In this document: in pieces, positions 35,708 to 46,285 of the stretch
Layout: every line of letters begins with the position of its first letter
Position numbering within the stretch: position 1 is the stretch's first letter
From: Hortaea werneckii
Taxonomy: Eukaryota; Ascomycota; Dothideomycetes; Mycosphaerellales; Teratosphaeriaceae
Length of the DNA: 64,000 nucleotides
Direction: 5' to 3'
Assembly: GCA_037044905.1 (NCBI GenBank)
Contig: JBAOKB010000168.1
Location: 62,001-126,000 of the forward strand
Notes under the pieces: model-generated
The model's database searches: none
What the model was told of the DNA's origin: nothing
What the model saw: the letters and a program-made list of their open reading frames with translations, nothing else
Program-made: the position numbers and the translations under genes

Positions 35708-37281
35708 AGCGATAATTTCGTGTCAAATTTCTGGGAGAGATTCCCTGAACGCGTCGGTGTTATCGAAAATGTGACCGAGGTTGATAAGTGCGGGTGTTGA
35801 TGTATTGCGCGCGAACCGAAGGAGGATGATGCGGGCGGGATGTTGTGATTCGAGTTTCGCGTTTTCGGGAAGTTGGGCCCGTGCGCTAGCGAAGGCAGCT
35901 GCGCGGAGAGATGGCACGTGACGTGATCTGGATTTCCAGCTGAGGACCGCGTAAGATGCAATGGCTGCATTGGGTCAAGAATAAAATCTGTGCAGGTTCT
36001 GAAGTCAACTAGAAATGCGGTCATGTACGTTATCCCGCTGTTCGATCTCCTTGGGATCGTTTTGTGTGCCGGGGCAGCCATGTGTGATCCTGAGACGCAA
36101 GAGTCTCCCAAGCTCACCTTTTGCTGCAAGCCATAACCAAAGGGAAAGTAGGAGAGGACTCAGAACAAACCGTTTTGATCTCGGCGATTCTGCCGAGTCG
36201 ACGAGCTATCGAATAGAGAGGCTATTGAAGCCTTTAGGTAGCTATTATATGACTCGTGCTTGCAATGTCTTCTGTGATACAGGGTTAGTCAATACACTAT
36301 GGCTGACACTCTCAAGTCTTGGCTTACCTTTGTGTTGCCTACGACCCGAGCAGGTGAGAGCTGCAAAAGGCTTTCATCCCGTAGAATGCTGGGCTGCAGG
36401 CAATGAGAAGAAACATGACGAGTCTGACCGCTCGCCGCAGAGGCTGTGAGTCTGCTGGTGGCGGTTGTTTTGGCTCCAAGTAGAGCACGTCCGCTAAGCA
36501 ATCACCATGCCGTCTTCAAAGCTCTTGGGCCTCCAAAACAGGATCCTCGCCTTCAAGCAAGGTAGGCGAAGAGCCCTTTGCAGAACAGTGTCTTACTGCG
36601 AGCATATGAAGAAAGACCAGTATGGAGTTGAACTTGGAAGACGTTCGGCGTCCGGGCTGAAGTCTCTGATGCCTGAGGCGCTAAGAATCTCGTGACTTCG
36701 GTTTCCAACCTGTTTGAAGGTCCCGCTACCTCCGGTAACCTGCACTCCAGGTTTGTTTAATTGGCCACTACAGAGTACAGTACTTGAGACCTCGCTTTCA
36801 GAATCACTTGCTCTCAACACCAACATTGACATCGATAATTGTAAAGAGAAACAAGCATTATTGGATGCTCGTGATATTTTGCAGACGTGGGAACTTCAGG
36901 CGCCATGTGAGTATTGGAAGGAGTGACTGGAGTTGGTCGTCTACATAAGCGAAGCACAAGGCTAGGAAAGCTATCTGGCTCTGCCCGGGAAGATCTCAAG
37001 ACTTTGACCCCTGTGAGAACCCCATAGCCTTGAAGCCCCTTGGCCCACAACATAGGAGAGGTAATTTGTAAAAGAGTGTCGGTCGTGCTGTCATCATTTC
37101 CCATCCGTGACCTTTGCGATCTTTCCTGGGCGGGAAGAAATACCCATGCCACCCCTCAGATCACATATACATATCTTGTGACAAAGCCTAGAAGTCTGCG
37201 AGAGCCAATCGTGCCTCGAAGCAACAACACCAGGAGCGCCATGCAGTCTTCTAAATGCTAAGAAAAACCACGCCGCCCATG
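35708..37281. other. Gene-free stretch, 1.6 kb
   Basis: H2A.Z promoter followed by sequence with short frames on both strands, none with recognisable motifs or consistent intron signals. It may hold a decayed gene or a non-coding transcript; I cannot support either. Confidence 0.45.
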
Positions 37282-38733
37282 CTAACCGGCAACATTAAGC
37301 TTCATCATACGTCGTAAATTGTCTTCAAAGTCCTGTGGTCCACTACTACGGGAAGAAGAGGCATCGACGGGACCGTCCGGTGGCGCCCCCTGTGCAGGAG
37401 ACTTCGAGGGCTGAGAGAAGGGTGCGGGAGTGGAGCCAGAAGGAGCATCGTTCATAAAAGGCATAGGTGGGAAGGGAGCGGTGTAGTTCGCGTTGATGTG
37501 TTGGTTGAGGAAGTCGCGTGAAAAACTGTTCGCATCTGAACGCGGCGTCTGTCGTGGGGGTTCCTGGGTAGCTTGAGGAGGTAGGTAGCCGTTCGGCATC
37601 TCTTGCCGCAGATTCGAGGGCCGATTAGGCGTCTCTCGCGCAGTCTTGAAGAGGGGCGAAAGATTCCGGTTGCCATAGTGTAGAGCGTAGTGATGCTGTT
37701 GCTGTTGCTGTTGTTCTGCATTGGAAACCGGGGTTATCGGACCAGATGGAGGTCGGTTGAACGGAGAAGGAGAATGGAAGGATTGCAAGTTGGGGTTGTT
37801 GTGCTGTGTGTGAGCCGGTGGCGGCGTGCTGCTCTGTGTAGGACTTCCATTGGCGTGCTTGAAAAGCAAATCTTTCAAAGACTGTGTGTACGCATCGCTG
37901 CTCTGCCCATCTTTTGGTGATTGTGGCACCGTTCCCGGAGAGGATCGTGCTCTCTCGTTGAATGGCGGCCTTTGATTCGGAGGCACTGTCTTAGGGCTTA
38001 GCGAATCCTCGTTGTCCCCGTCGAGCTCCCTCAGAAAGATGCCCTTGCTCGATTGCGCAAATGGATTTCGTGGCTCCGTTGCTGGAGGCTGTCTTGCCGC
38101 CGGCTGGGGCGACAGGAGGCCGTCATTGGTTTGTGTCTTCTGCTTCTCTGCCTTGTCCGCCTGGAAGAAGATATCAAGCGGCGATTGCATCGTTTCTCCT
38201 TGCACAGGCGCTACCACGTCCGGCTCCGGCGATGATTCTTCTTTTGACCCTCCCGTATTCTCGGCCTCTAGTCTCGCTTGCATAGACTGTTGTCTTGCTG
38301 CTGCTGCGTTTGGCACAGACCTTGACAAGAACTTCGGTACTGGCAGCGAAGACGGCGCAGGTGAGGCTTGAAATGTAGGTCCAGCATATGCTTGCTCTTT
38401 CGCCGGCGTAGCTGGGAGCATAGGGCCACCTACAGACACCGGCCTTGTCTTCTGTCCATTACCCTTTCCCATGTTGGGGTTTTGATTGTGTGCTTCATTC
38501 GAGACGCTTTGTTTTGGCTTTGAAGGTTTCTTTGATCGTGGTGATGCGACGGGGTTGGTTACGTTGTCGGAGATTGTGCCGTCAAGCGGAGGTAGGGGCT
38601 GCGACTGATTGCGACGGTTGCCCTTGTTGCGCTTCTGAGCTGGGGCTGGGTTCCGCTGGCTCTTGCCTTGCGTCGCGCCAGCATTTGGGTTTGGCAGCGG
38701 CGACCCAACAGCGCCGTTGGCTGATTCGCTCAT
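37282..38733 (-). CDS. EDC1/PNRC-like mRNA decapping activator
   Basis: A 483-residue, largely disordered protein rich in Pro, Ser, Gln and Asn. Its one conserved block, YAGPTFQASPAPSSLPVPKF (near residue 116), is the motif of EDC1/PNRC family decapping activators: an aromatic/Gly Dcp2-activating part, then the Pro-rich LPxPxF segment that binds the Dcp1 EVH1 domain. That function is family knowledge; the motif is seen directly. The N-terminus is basic (AQKRNKGNRRNQ), suggesting RNA contact. A short poly-Gln run (7 Q, near 37.7 kb) and repeated short SPF/NRPPS elements lie in the C-half. The extreme C-terminus, FEDNLRRMMKLNVAG, resembles a conserved helix of fungal homologues. Single exon, no frame break. 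Confidence 0.75.
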   Translation of the reverse strand: MSESANGAVGSPLPNPNAGATQGKSQRNPAPAQKRNKGNRRNQSQPLPPLDGTISDNVTNPVASPRSKKPSKPKQSVSNEAHNQNPNMGKGNGQKTRPVSVGGPMLPATPAKEQAYAGPTFQASPAPSSLPVPKFLSRSVPNAAAARQQSMQARLEAENTGGSKEESSPEPDVVAPVQGETMQSPLDIFFQADKAEKQKTQTNDGLLSPQPAARQPPATEPRNPFAQSSKGIFLRELDGDNEDSLSPKTVPPNQRPPFNERARSSPGTVPQSPKDGQSSDAYTQSLKDLLFKHANGSPTQSSTPPPAHTQHNNPNLQSFHSPSPFNRPPSGPITPVSNAEQQQQQQHHYALHYGNRNLSPLFKTARETPNRPSNLRQEMPNGYLPPQATQEPPRQTPRSDANSFSRDFLNQHINANYTAPFPPMPFMNDAPSGSTPAPFSQPSKSPAQGAPPDGPVDASSSRSSGPQDFEDNLRRMMKLNVAG

Positions 38734-39558
38734 GACGCTTGCGCTGGTTTTAATGACGGGGCCTGGCTGTCGAATCTGCTATGGTGCTCGATTTGTGCGA
38801 GAGGAAGGGGTGCGACTTCCAAATCGGTTGCTATCTTGGAGTCGGCGCGTAACTCGGCCAAGGAACTCGTGGTGATTGTTGGCTAGCTTCTAATCCAAAG
38901 ATGGAATACGACATTTAGCTAGTGATAGCGAAGATTAGTAGAGTTCACCAAGGTCTTTTCGGCCTTGTATGATCGTGCGGTGGGAGTGAGAGGCAGTTTG
39001 TTGTGGTGGTGAATGCGCCGGCCGTGGAGAGGTTGGTTTATGTGCGTCAGAGGACTGATGCCCGAAGCTGTGGCGCTCGAGGCACGGACTCACAAAGGGA
39101 ACGGGAGTCGCCGTGCCAGGGCATCTCGGGCATGTAATGTGGCGGCTTCCGAGCCTCCGCTTCCGCCGCTTCGCTTATCGATAGTCGGCGCTGATGCCTT
39201 AGTGATTCAATCTATCTCGCCGTCTGAGCCGCCGTAGGTAGCTTACCTCATTGTTTGCCTTGTACGCTATAGCAGTAGTGAACACTACACAGGCCATCAT
39301 CGTCCATATTCACAATCGGAGCAGGGCGTGAAGCGTCGCATGCCAACCACAACACACAGCAGACCGCCGACTGGGTGATACAACCTCCTACGGCCTTCCG
39401 TAACACTGATATTCCGACTTCCCTTCCTCACTCGACCCTTTGCGATCTGGAAGCAAGTACATTGAGCCGCTTCTTCAGCAAGCTCGCCTACCTGGATTTC
39501 CCGAAACCCGACATAAATCAAACGGACCACACAGGCACCCTTTGTCACAAACAGAAAG
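38734..39558. promoter_or_regulatory. Divergent promoter region, EDC1-like gene and RBX1
   Basis: About 825 bases between divergent starts. Nothing specific recognised. Confidence 0.4.
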
Positions 39559-40042
39559 ATGGCGGACGTCGAAATGACCGATGCAGCGGCGAGTGCACCT
39601 AAGCCAAAGACCACGAAGGCCAGCGGGAGCGGTGCGATCTGGGTGACAAGAAGAGGTTTGAGGTCAAAAAGGCATGTTCATCCTGAAGAGCTACACTAAG
39701 GTGTGCATCTTGTGAATGGAGACTAACAAGCTTCAAGTGGAATGCGGTTGCCCTCTGGGCATGGGACATCGTCGTCGACAACTGCGCCATTTGCCGTAAC
39801 CACATCATGGATCTTTGCATCGACTGCCAGGCCAACCAAGCTTCGGCCACTTCTGAAGAATGCACAGTCGCCTGGGGTATTTGCAATGTAAGTCAAGCCT
39901 ATTCCAGCTCTGTTGATACTTCTATGCTAACGATGACGAACAGCACGCGTTCCACTTCCACTGCATTTCACGCTGGCTGAAGACGCGTCAAGTATGCCCA
40001 CTTGACAACCGCGACTGGGAGTTCCAGAAGTATGGACGATAG
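39559..40042 (+). CDS. HRT1: Cullin-RING ligase subunit RBX1/HRT1
   Basis: RING-H2 protein that recruits the E2 to cullins. Exon 1 (39559-39671) begins MADVEMTDAAASAPKPK. Exon 2 (39738-39887) gives WNAVALWAWDIVVDNCAICR and NHIMDLCIDCQANQAS; exon 3 (39944-40042) gives HAFHFHCISRWLKTRQVCPL, then DNRDWEFQKYGR. All eight zinc ligands of the RING-H2 and the extra Cys pair are present. Two oddities: a base is missing in the GGG near 39630 (frame must shift to give GDKKRFEVKK), and intron 1 starts with GC (AAAAAG|GCATGT) and ends CTTCAAG, with a CTAAC branch point. The corrected protein is 120 residues. Confidence 0.92.
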
Positions 40043-40344
40043 ACGAGTAGCTGGGTTAAAGCAACGAAGGCAGATATACACTGGCTGCCGCACAATGCCA
40101 ACAGGCAAACATGATGCATTTATGACAGAAAATGGACGTTTTGCAATCAAAAGCGCTCAAAGTAGCGCAGGACACAGACGCCATACCGGAGATGGGAGCA
40201 GTCAGCACTTTTTAGCTCTTTTGCAGCTCAGCATCTCTGCCGTCTGAAATTCAATTCCGAATATCATGATTACACCAATTCACCGTCTTGTTCCCGGTTC
40301 CTCTTAACGCCTTTGCTCCTTGCTTCATTGTAACTTCGTCAAAA
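40043..40344. other. Convergent intergenic region
   Basis: 300 bases between the RBX1 and SPC1 3' ends; no gene seen. Confidence 0.5.
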
Positions 40345-40717
40345 CTAGCTCACTTTCTTCCCATCAACCTCGATGCTCACTCCCTGCCATGCTTGTCTCC
40401 CTGTCTTCGGTGGCAGCCAAGGCTGAGGATGCTGATTGTAGAACGGCCAAGGTGGTACCACCAGCAGAAATGTGAGAGCTGTGCCGCCTAATCCAGTGTA
40501 CAGCGTGTTGTAAATGTTTTGAGTGAAGTAGCCTGCGAAGAAAGCCACAACACCAGAGATTGAGAGGATAGCGTAGGTGAGGAGTTCGGCGAGCTTTTGG
40601 CCTTCGAAGTCCTGATGCCGTCAACTGTAAGCTTGCTGGCTGTTAGACCGAGACGGAGGAAGTGCTTACGATCTCGCCTTCCCAGACAGTGCGGGCTTGC
40701 TCCAAAAGCTGGTCCAT
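40345..40717 (-). CDS. SPC1: Signal peptidase complex subunit 1
   Basis: Small ER membrane subunit that helps the signal peptidase complex discriminate membrane segments from signal peptides. Exon 1 (40717-40670) encodes MDQLLEQARTVWEGEI; the intron is 40669-40612 (GTAAGC...CATCAG). Exon 2 continues DFEGQKLAELLTYAILSISG, with two membrane helices (about residues 26-47 and 55-75: VVAFFAGYFTQN and ALTFLLVVPPWPFYNQHPQP). The VVPPWPFYNxHPxxWLP block is the SPC12 family signature. 104 residues, no frame break. Confidence 0.9.
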
Positions 40718-41183
40718 GATGAGCGAGTGTCCGTCGCTTTGCGACAGCCTACAAGCGCAGTTGAATGATCTTGGGGTTGGTGGTCATTAATGTTTCCTGC
40801 TTATACAGCCAGTCGGTCCACTTGCCAGGTCACCTGGATGGAGCTCCATGCTTGTTTGCCTGAGGCTAGAGGGGTGTTCAATCGACCTGCCTGATTGGGC
40901 CACATTTTCAAAGCGCTAGCGGCTGTGCCTTTGTTCCCCAGGTGAGGTGAACGAACAACTCAGCACCACATCAAAGGCACTCACTCCGAAGTCGGCATTC
41001 TGGCTTATCATCTCGTAGTGACTGCTGCTGCACGATACTACTTGCAGTGCATCAAGCATTTCGTCAGGATCTGGGGTAGCAACACGATTTTCTTCAATTG
41101 CTGAAGCAGTCCTGCTGACACAGATTGTCCTTGAATGTTTGCATCAATATAGAGCTTGCTCACAACATCACGCCTTGGTCAAC
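40718..41183. promoter_or_regulatory. Divergent promoter region, SPC1 and ketopantoate-reductase-like gene
   Basis: About 465 bases between divergent starts; no specific element recognised. Confidence 0.4.
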
Positions 41184-42283
41184 ATGCCCAGGGCTCTCAT
41201 CTTCGGGACAGGTGGAGTAGGTTGCATTTACGGCTTGATATTGAGCCGCGCTGGCTGCTCTGTGACTACTGTCTGTCGATCGAACTTCACCGCTGTCCAC
41301 GAAAATGGTAAATTGCCCCACGCCGGATGAGAGCGAGGTCTCAAGCCACCTAGAATCAGGTATATCCGTTCATTCGAAGATATTTGGGAACACGTCCTAC
41401 AGGCCGGCTGCCGTGCAAACTGTGAGACAAGCGATCGAGAATGGACCATTCGACTACATCGTAGTAACCGCAAAGGCTTTTCCTGGGACTGCAAAACTTA
41501 TAGAGGAGGCTGTAGACCCGTCTACCACCATCGTACTCGGACAGAACGGCATCGGTGGCGAGAAAGAGTACGCAGAGCTCTACCCAGACAATGTACTGAT
41601 CGCCGGCGTAATCTACCTCCCAGTAACGCAGGTCGAACCTGGCGTTGTAGAACATGGCCCGCTCGAGCGGTTTGAAATCGGCACTTATCCACCTGATGCG
41701 CCCTTCAAACGCAAGGAAAGGTGTCGAGAATTATCAAACCTCTTCCGCGCTGGAGGGGGCTCTGCACCAGTATTTGACGACATCCAGCCTCAACGTTGGT
41801 TCAAGTTGGCGGTAAACGCTGCTTGGAACCCTACCACCGCCCTGACGATGTGTGACGATGCCAACTACTTACGCTCCTCCCGAAGGCGGAGGACATGATT
41901 CGCAAGATCATGAAGGATGTGGCAAAGATCGCAGCAGCAGTTGGGTATCCGGACGCCATCACAGACGAAAGAATAGAGCAGGACCTCCAGCGCCCAAAGG
42001 CCGCCTAGACACTGGAGGCAAGGAACCGAGCATGCTGACGGATGTAAGGAATGGTCGCGCGACAGAGGTTGAGGCCATCCTTGGCAATGCGTTGAGAGTT
42101 GGAGAAGAACGAGGGGTTGATACTCCATACTTGGAGCTGATCTATACGCTTGCAAAGGGCCGAGATTATGCGATAGTACCCGATGAGCGATGGAAACCTA
42201 TTGCCGAGGCATGGATAAGTCTTCAAACTTCGGCAGGTCATGGATCTTGTGTTTTAAGTAGGAAATTTCAAAAACTGCTCTAG
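41184..42283 (+). CDS. Ketopantoate reductase-like (PanE/ApbA) oxidoreductase, two frame breaks
   Basis: The N-terminal Rossmann motif is clear: MPRALIFGTGGVGCIYGLIL (GxGGxG). Exon 1 (41184-41307) ends GAA AAT G|GTAAAT; the intron is 41308-41359 (52 nt). Exon 2 shows DYIVVTAKAF, VLGQNGIGGEKEYAELYP (the NG...EE-type motif), the catalytic Lys/Asn neighbourhood WFKLAVNAAWNPTTALT, then C-terminal helices (EDMIRKIMKDVAKIAAAVG; GKEPSMLTDVRNGRATEV with ExxxGN-type EAILGNALRVG). One base is missing near 41880 (CCTCCCG) and another near 41995 (GCGCCCAAAGG). The corrected length is 349 residues. The family includes true ketopantoate reductases of pantothenate synthesis and other 2-oxoacid reductases; which one this is cannot be told. 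Confidence 0.83.
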
Positions 42284-42471
42284 GTTGCTTTGATTTCCGT
42301 AAGCTTTCCATGTGTACTTTCTTCTGAACACACCTTTAAGCTAATGCCGCATACTGACAAAAGCTCATGGACCATTCAAGTCATCCTCACGCCCGTCAGT
42401 GTGTATCGTTGATGAGCCTCCAGGCCTCGACGGCGATCAAGCCAGCCATTCCTCCCCATCGTCCTCCGCCT

Positions 42472-42942
42472 TCATCTTCTTCGTGGGACTCTCATTTCGT
42501 CATCATCGGCTTCTCCTGGTCCGGTGCTGACTTCCTTGCGCTTGCCGGCCTTGCTGGGTGTCTCGCCATTTCCGTTTGGTGCCTTCGGCTTGCGCGGCGT
42601 GTTCTTGGTAGAATTACCTCCTTTTTTGGAAGTGGCCGGCTCGCCTAGCTGAGCTCGACTATCCTTACGCATCTTTGGAAATGTTGGCTGCAAAAGTGTA
42701 AGTTCGCGTGAACGCTGTGGAATCTGATTTTAGGAGGGCAAGCCTTACCGAACAGCTTCGGCTGTGAACCCGTTGCCCATCATTGCCGCGACTTCATCCC
42801 ACTTGGGCAGCTGTTGCAACCATCAGCAAAAACTTTCCAAATCGATTACGAGAACGTATGAACTGACCTGCGGCGCCGTGAGATGGATGATGGCCAGCAG
42901 CAGCTGACGGTCGGTTGCATCATTCCATGGAGAAGAAGGCAT
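42472..42942 (-). CDS. Small SANT/Myb-like protein A, one-base frame break
   Basis: Three exons: 42942-42868, 42810-42749, 42687-42472, with introns of 57 and 61 nt. The helical domain reads MPSSPWNDATDRQLLLAIIH, LTAPQLPKWDEVAAMMG, NGFTAEAVRQHFQ, then, after a missing A near 42677, KMRKDSRAQLGEP. The W...D..LL..I pattern with TAEAVRQ and RK fits the small SANT/Myb-like proteins common in Pezizomycotina (inferred helix-turn-helix DNA binding). The tail is Lys/Pro-rich (TPRKPKAPNGNG) and ends MRVPRRR. 117 residues when corrected. Divergent from its relative B. Confidence 0.7.
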
Positions 42943-43624
42943 GTTGCCGTGATTTCTGTAAGGCTACGACTGGGTTCTACCAAACAGGTTAGGGTCAAGG
43001 TATCAGAAATGAGTCGCCAGGCATTACCTAGAGTAGAGCGGCTAAGGAGGCGACTGGATGAGGAGGCGTCACAATACCTGATGTTGAATTGTGTGTCTGG
43101 TCAACCTGCTTGCAGGTATAACGGATTTGAGTGTAGGATGGTCAAGGACTGTGGAAGATGACTCAAAGTCCATGTGCTATGAAGGGGCACACCGCGCCAC
43201 AATCACATGCCCATCTTTTAAGATCTTGGACAATCGCCTTCACAAGGTTTAAGAAAAGGTCTGAGCGTTGGGTTCCTGCATGTGATAGCTCACGTTACAC
43301 AAACCTGCAGACCCCTGTTCCCCGCGACAAGATGCCTCACATTTGGCCACATTCACACTTCTGCAACCACTCTACGCCTTGACACGATCTTGAAAACGCG
43401 AGTCTAATCACATGCAAGTCGTAGGCAACGACTGGGCAACAGGTAACGACGTCACTGCACAGGACTGGACAGAAATCTTCCAAGTCCGACATTTATCAAG
43501 CCTGAGCTCTCAATTGTCAACTCCTCATCCTTCTTCCACACCGCACACAACCATCCTGAGCACAGAACATTTGAACAGTCAAACAAGGACCAATTCAACA
43601 TACTGAGCAAAAGCAACCGTCAAC
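42943..43624. promoter_or_regulatory. Divergent region between SANT-like genes A and B
   Basis: About 680 bases. The last 250, before gene B, are CA-rich leader-like sequence. Nothing specific recognised. Confidence 0.4.
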
Positions 43625-44283
43625 ATGCCTGGCACCGTCAACTGGGACAACGTTGAGACCTGGCAGCGTGTTGTTGCTGCAATTGTGGCAACTGGTGTGA
43701 AGGTCTGTCTGCCTTCGGTTCATCAATGGCCATGCTCTTCCATATCGCTCGGATGCTAACGCTCTCCAGATCGACCTGAAGTCTACTGCAATGTACTACG
43801 GTACGACTTACGATACCCTCGAAAACCGTGAGTGCGACGCCTGGTGTCTTCAAGTTGAGATTTCCGAGTCTGTCAACACTGACGCATAACCACAGGTTTC
43901 CGTAAGATCAAAAAGCTCTCTGCTGAGCTCAAGGAGGAGGTCGACAACGGTGAGCGCGGCGAGGTCAAAGCAAAGCCAGCTACGCCGCGCAAACCGAAGA
44001 CGCCCAAGAAGGACGCTCTTAGCTGTAAGTCATTTACGTCTACCACTCGCTCTGGCTTTATTGTAACACTGACATGTTACTAGCGGTTGCGAATGGGAGA
44101 GTTTCCAAAACCAGCCCGACCAAGAAGAAGGGCGCCATCAAGCAGGAGCAGCCAGCATACACAGAAACCTCGTTCTTCCATGATACAGAGGGCAGCGACC
44201 TGAACTCCTTCATCATGAATGACATCGGAAGTTTCGATGCTGAAAACGCCGCTTTTCTTGGTGGCGAGCTGGAACTCAACTAG
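43625..44283 (+). CDS. Small SANT/Myb-like protein B
   Basis: Four exons: 43625-43702, 43770-43827, 43896-44024, 44084-44283. No frame break; 154 residues. The domain is MPGTVNWDNVETWQRVVAAI, VATGVKIDLKSTAMYYGTTY and DTLENRFRKIKKLSAELKEE, followed by a basic AT-hook-like stretch (TPRKPKTPKKDALS), SKTSPTKKKGA, and an acidic end (FHDTEGSDLNSFIMND). Its first intron follows codon 26 (A: codon 25) in phase 0, and its second follows about codon 45, as in A, so the two are probably paralogues. Role unknown; nuclear, DNA-binding by inference. Confidence 0.7.
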
Positions 44284-45279
44284 AGTTTGGGCAAGGTGCT
44301 TGATACTGAAGCTGTCCAACGAGTTAAGGAGTTCAAGGTTGGGTTTGTAACTGTTGAGAAGGGCCCGTCTTGGTGGTAAAGGTATCTGGGAGTGGCCTGA
44401 AACGAGCCAATTCATGCGTAAATAGCAAGCAGACTACCGCGTCACTCTGTGAACGGCACAAGTCCGTCAACAAGCAAAACAATTCTCTTCTTGAACCAAC
44501 CCCAGGCAAACTCTGAAGTAGGCGCTACGCATGGAGACGCTTTGGAATGATTTGCCAACACGTAGCCAATCTTCCACGGTAGTCTGCTTAAGATTGGTCA
44601 CGCAGTGCCTGTCTGCAGCACCGGATGGTCCACCCGTGTTGCACAGCGTACCTGCAGCGTTGAAAAAGCCACCTGCAGGCACTTGCAGGGATACACGTTT
44701 CGAGTGCCAGGATACGCGAGCAGACGTGTAGAGTGAATGCGCATACTTGCAACATCACAGACATGGACGAAATGCAACGTGTGGTGCTATTCCGAAAGTG
44801 AATGCAACTATCTAAGCGAAGGGAGGATCTTGACCTGCAATGTCTGATGAGCAAGAGCCGTCAATGTATGCAAACAACACACGCAAGACGCATCTTCCCC
44901 GGGATCGGACTGCGATTCAAACTCCTTAAAGTCGAAAGATCTTGTCGAGTTCTGTCGTGACCTGTTGCAACCGTTGCTACAGTGACGTCTATTGCTTCGC
45001 ACCCCGTCTTCAACCTCAACTCACATGTGACTAGTAGCAGGCAGCCACTTCGACTGTGCCTCGCCTGCTACGTCTGACCCCCTTTCCAAATTGCCACTTG
45101 TGTCTTACCTCCTTCAATTTGCATCCTTCACAAACTTTCACAGGAGAGCACCTCACGCTACTCAGGATCAACGTAAGTGCCTTGTCATGCCAGACACCTT
45201 CAGCCTCGCCGCATAAGCTAACACTGGGTGTCGTAGCTCCTTTTACGAGACCCGCGTATCTCGCTCGGAAGTCTTCAAC
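44284..45279. other. Spacer between SANT-like genes B and C, with a leader intron
   Basis: Mostly featureless. From about 45040 the sequence is C/T-rich, and 45173-45236 (GTAAGT...GCTAAC...GTCGTAG) is a convincing 5' UTR intron for gene C. Confidence 0.55.
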
Positions 45280-45984
45280 ATGCCCGTCCAGTGGACCACA
45301 GAGGTCGATCACCGCCTCCTCCTTCTCATTCTAGAGATCGGGCAGGTCGAACACAAGAAAATTGCGGAGCGCTGGGCCGAGAAGCATGGTACGTTGTTAA
45401 GCCGTTTCACCCCGGATGCATTCCTTTCCTGCTTTGACTGACAACGCTACTAGGTCAAGAAGGCGGAGAAGCAACCGACCGCACGCGCTATTACGGAGCG
45501 TCTGTACAAGCTGAAGAAGCAGGCCGGAGGCGGCGGCAATAACAAAGCGGTCGCCACGCCCTCTCGCAAATCGACGACCTCGACTCCAAAGACGGCAACC
45601 AAGATCATTCGGACGCCGGTCTCAAGCGGCAAGCGCAACCGCAACAAGTCCATGAGCGACGAAGACGACTCTGAAGACGAACGTGTCATGTTCAAGGCCG
45701 ATGGGTCATCGCCGCTCAAGCGTGCAAGGTACGGTCGCAGCTCCAAGACCCCCAAGGTCTACAAGGAGCTCGATAGCGAAGCCGAGGGCAGTAGTGCGGC
45801 GCTTTCGGCAGGGATGAAGTCGGAGGCCAACGGTCACGCAGGCGGTATGTTCGATCAAGAGTTGCAGCTCGACGGCATGGCGGACGGAAGTGTTTCGGGG
45901 CATCGTCGTAGGAGGATGTTGGCAATGGAGTCCGATGCCATGAGCGACGTCTCGGACTTCCAGCCACAGTACGAACTGAACTGA
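45280..45984 (+). CDS. Small SANT/Myb-like protein C, one-base frame break
   Basis: Exon 1 (45280-45388) gives MPVQWTTEVDHRLLLLILEI, then HKKIAERWAEKH. The intron is 45389-45453 (GTACGT...CTACTAG). Exon 2 (45454-45984) carries KKAEKQPTARAITERLYKLK, then a Ser/Thr/Lys region with SPLKRARYG, and ends MSDVSDFQPQYELN. The phase across the splice does not fit unless one base is dropped (probably an A at GTCAAGAAG). The corrected length is 212 residues. The pattern W...D..LL..I...K.IA..W...TARAITERL.KLKK aligns with A and B. Basic and acidic tracts alternate in the tail. Confidence 0.68.
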
Positions 45985-46285
45985 TCGTAAGAAGATCAGC
46001 GGCTCTGATTTCTTCGGCGAAGACATTGCATTCAACTTGAAGAGGAAGGGGAGGACTGCATATGCGTTCCAAGAAGGGGTGCTTGCCCATCTAGCGAATA
46101 CTCCCAGTATGGGAGTGTGTCAAACTGCATTTCTCAGCCGAGCATGTGCAATCAATAGTAGCGGGTATCATTGTAACATGGTCTTCATCACTCTTTACCG
46201 TACAATCCTTACCCAAGCCCAAAAGGTATAACGCCTCATCTTGCTCCCCCAAGAACTGCCAACATGCCCATGTACCCATGTACCA
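45985..46285. other. Convergent intergenic region
   Basis: 300 bases shared 3' space of gene C and the minus-strand Rossmann gene. Nothing else seen. Confidence 0.5.

Noticed and set aside
45173..45236. Leader intron considered as coding in SANT-like gene C
   Set aside because: No in-frame ATG upstream gives a family-like start; the conserved MP..W start lies after the intron, so it is 5' UTR.
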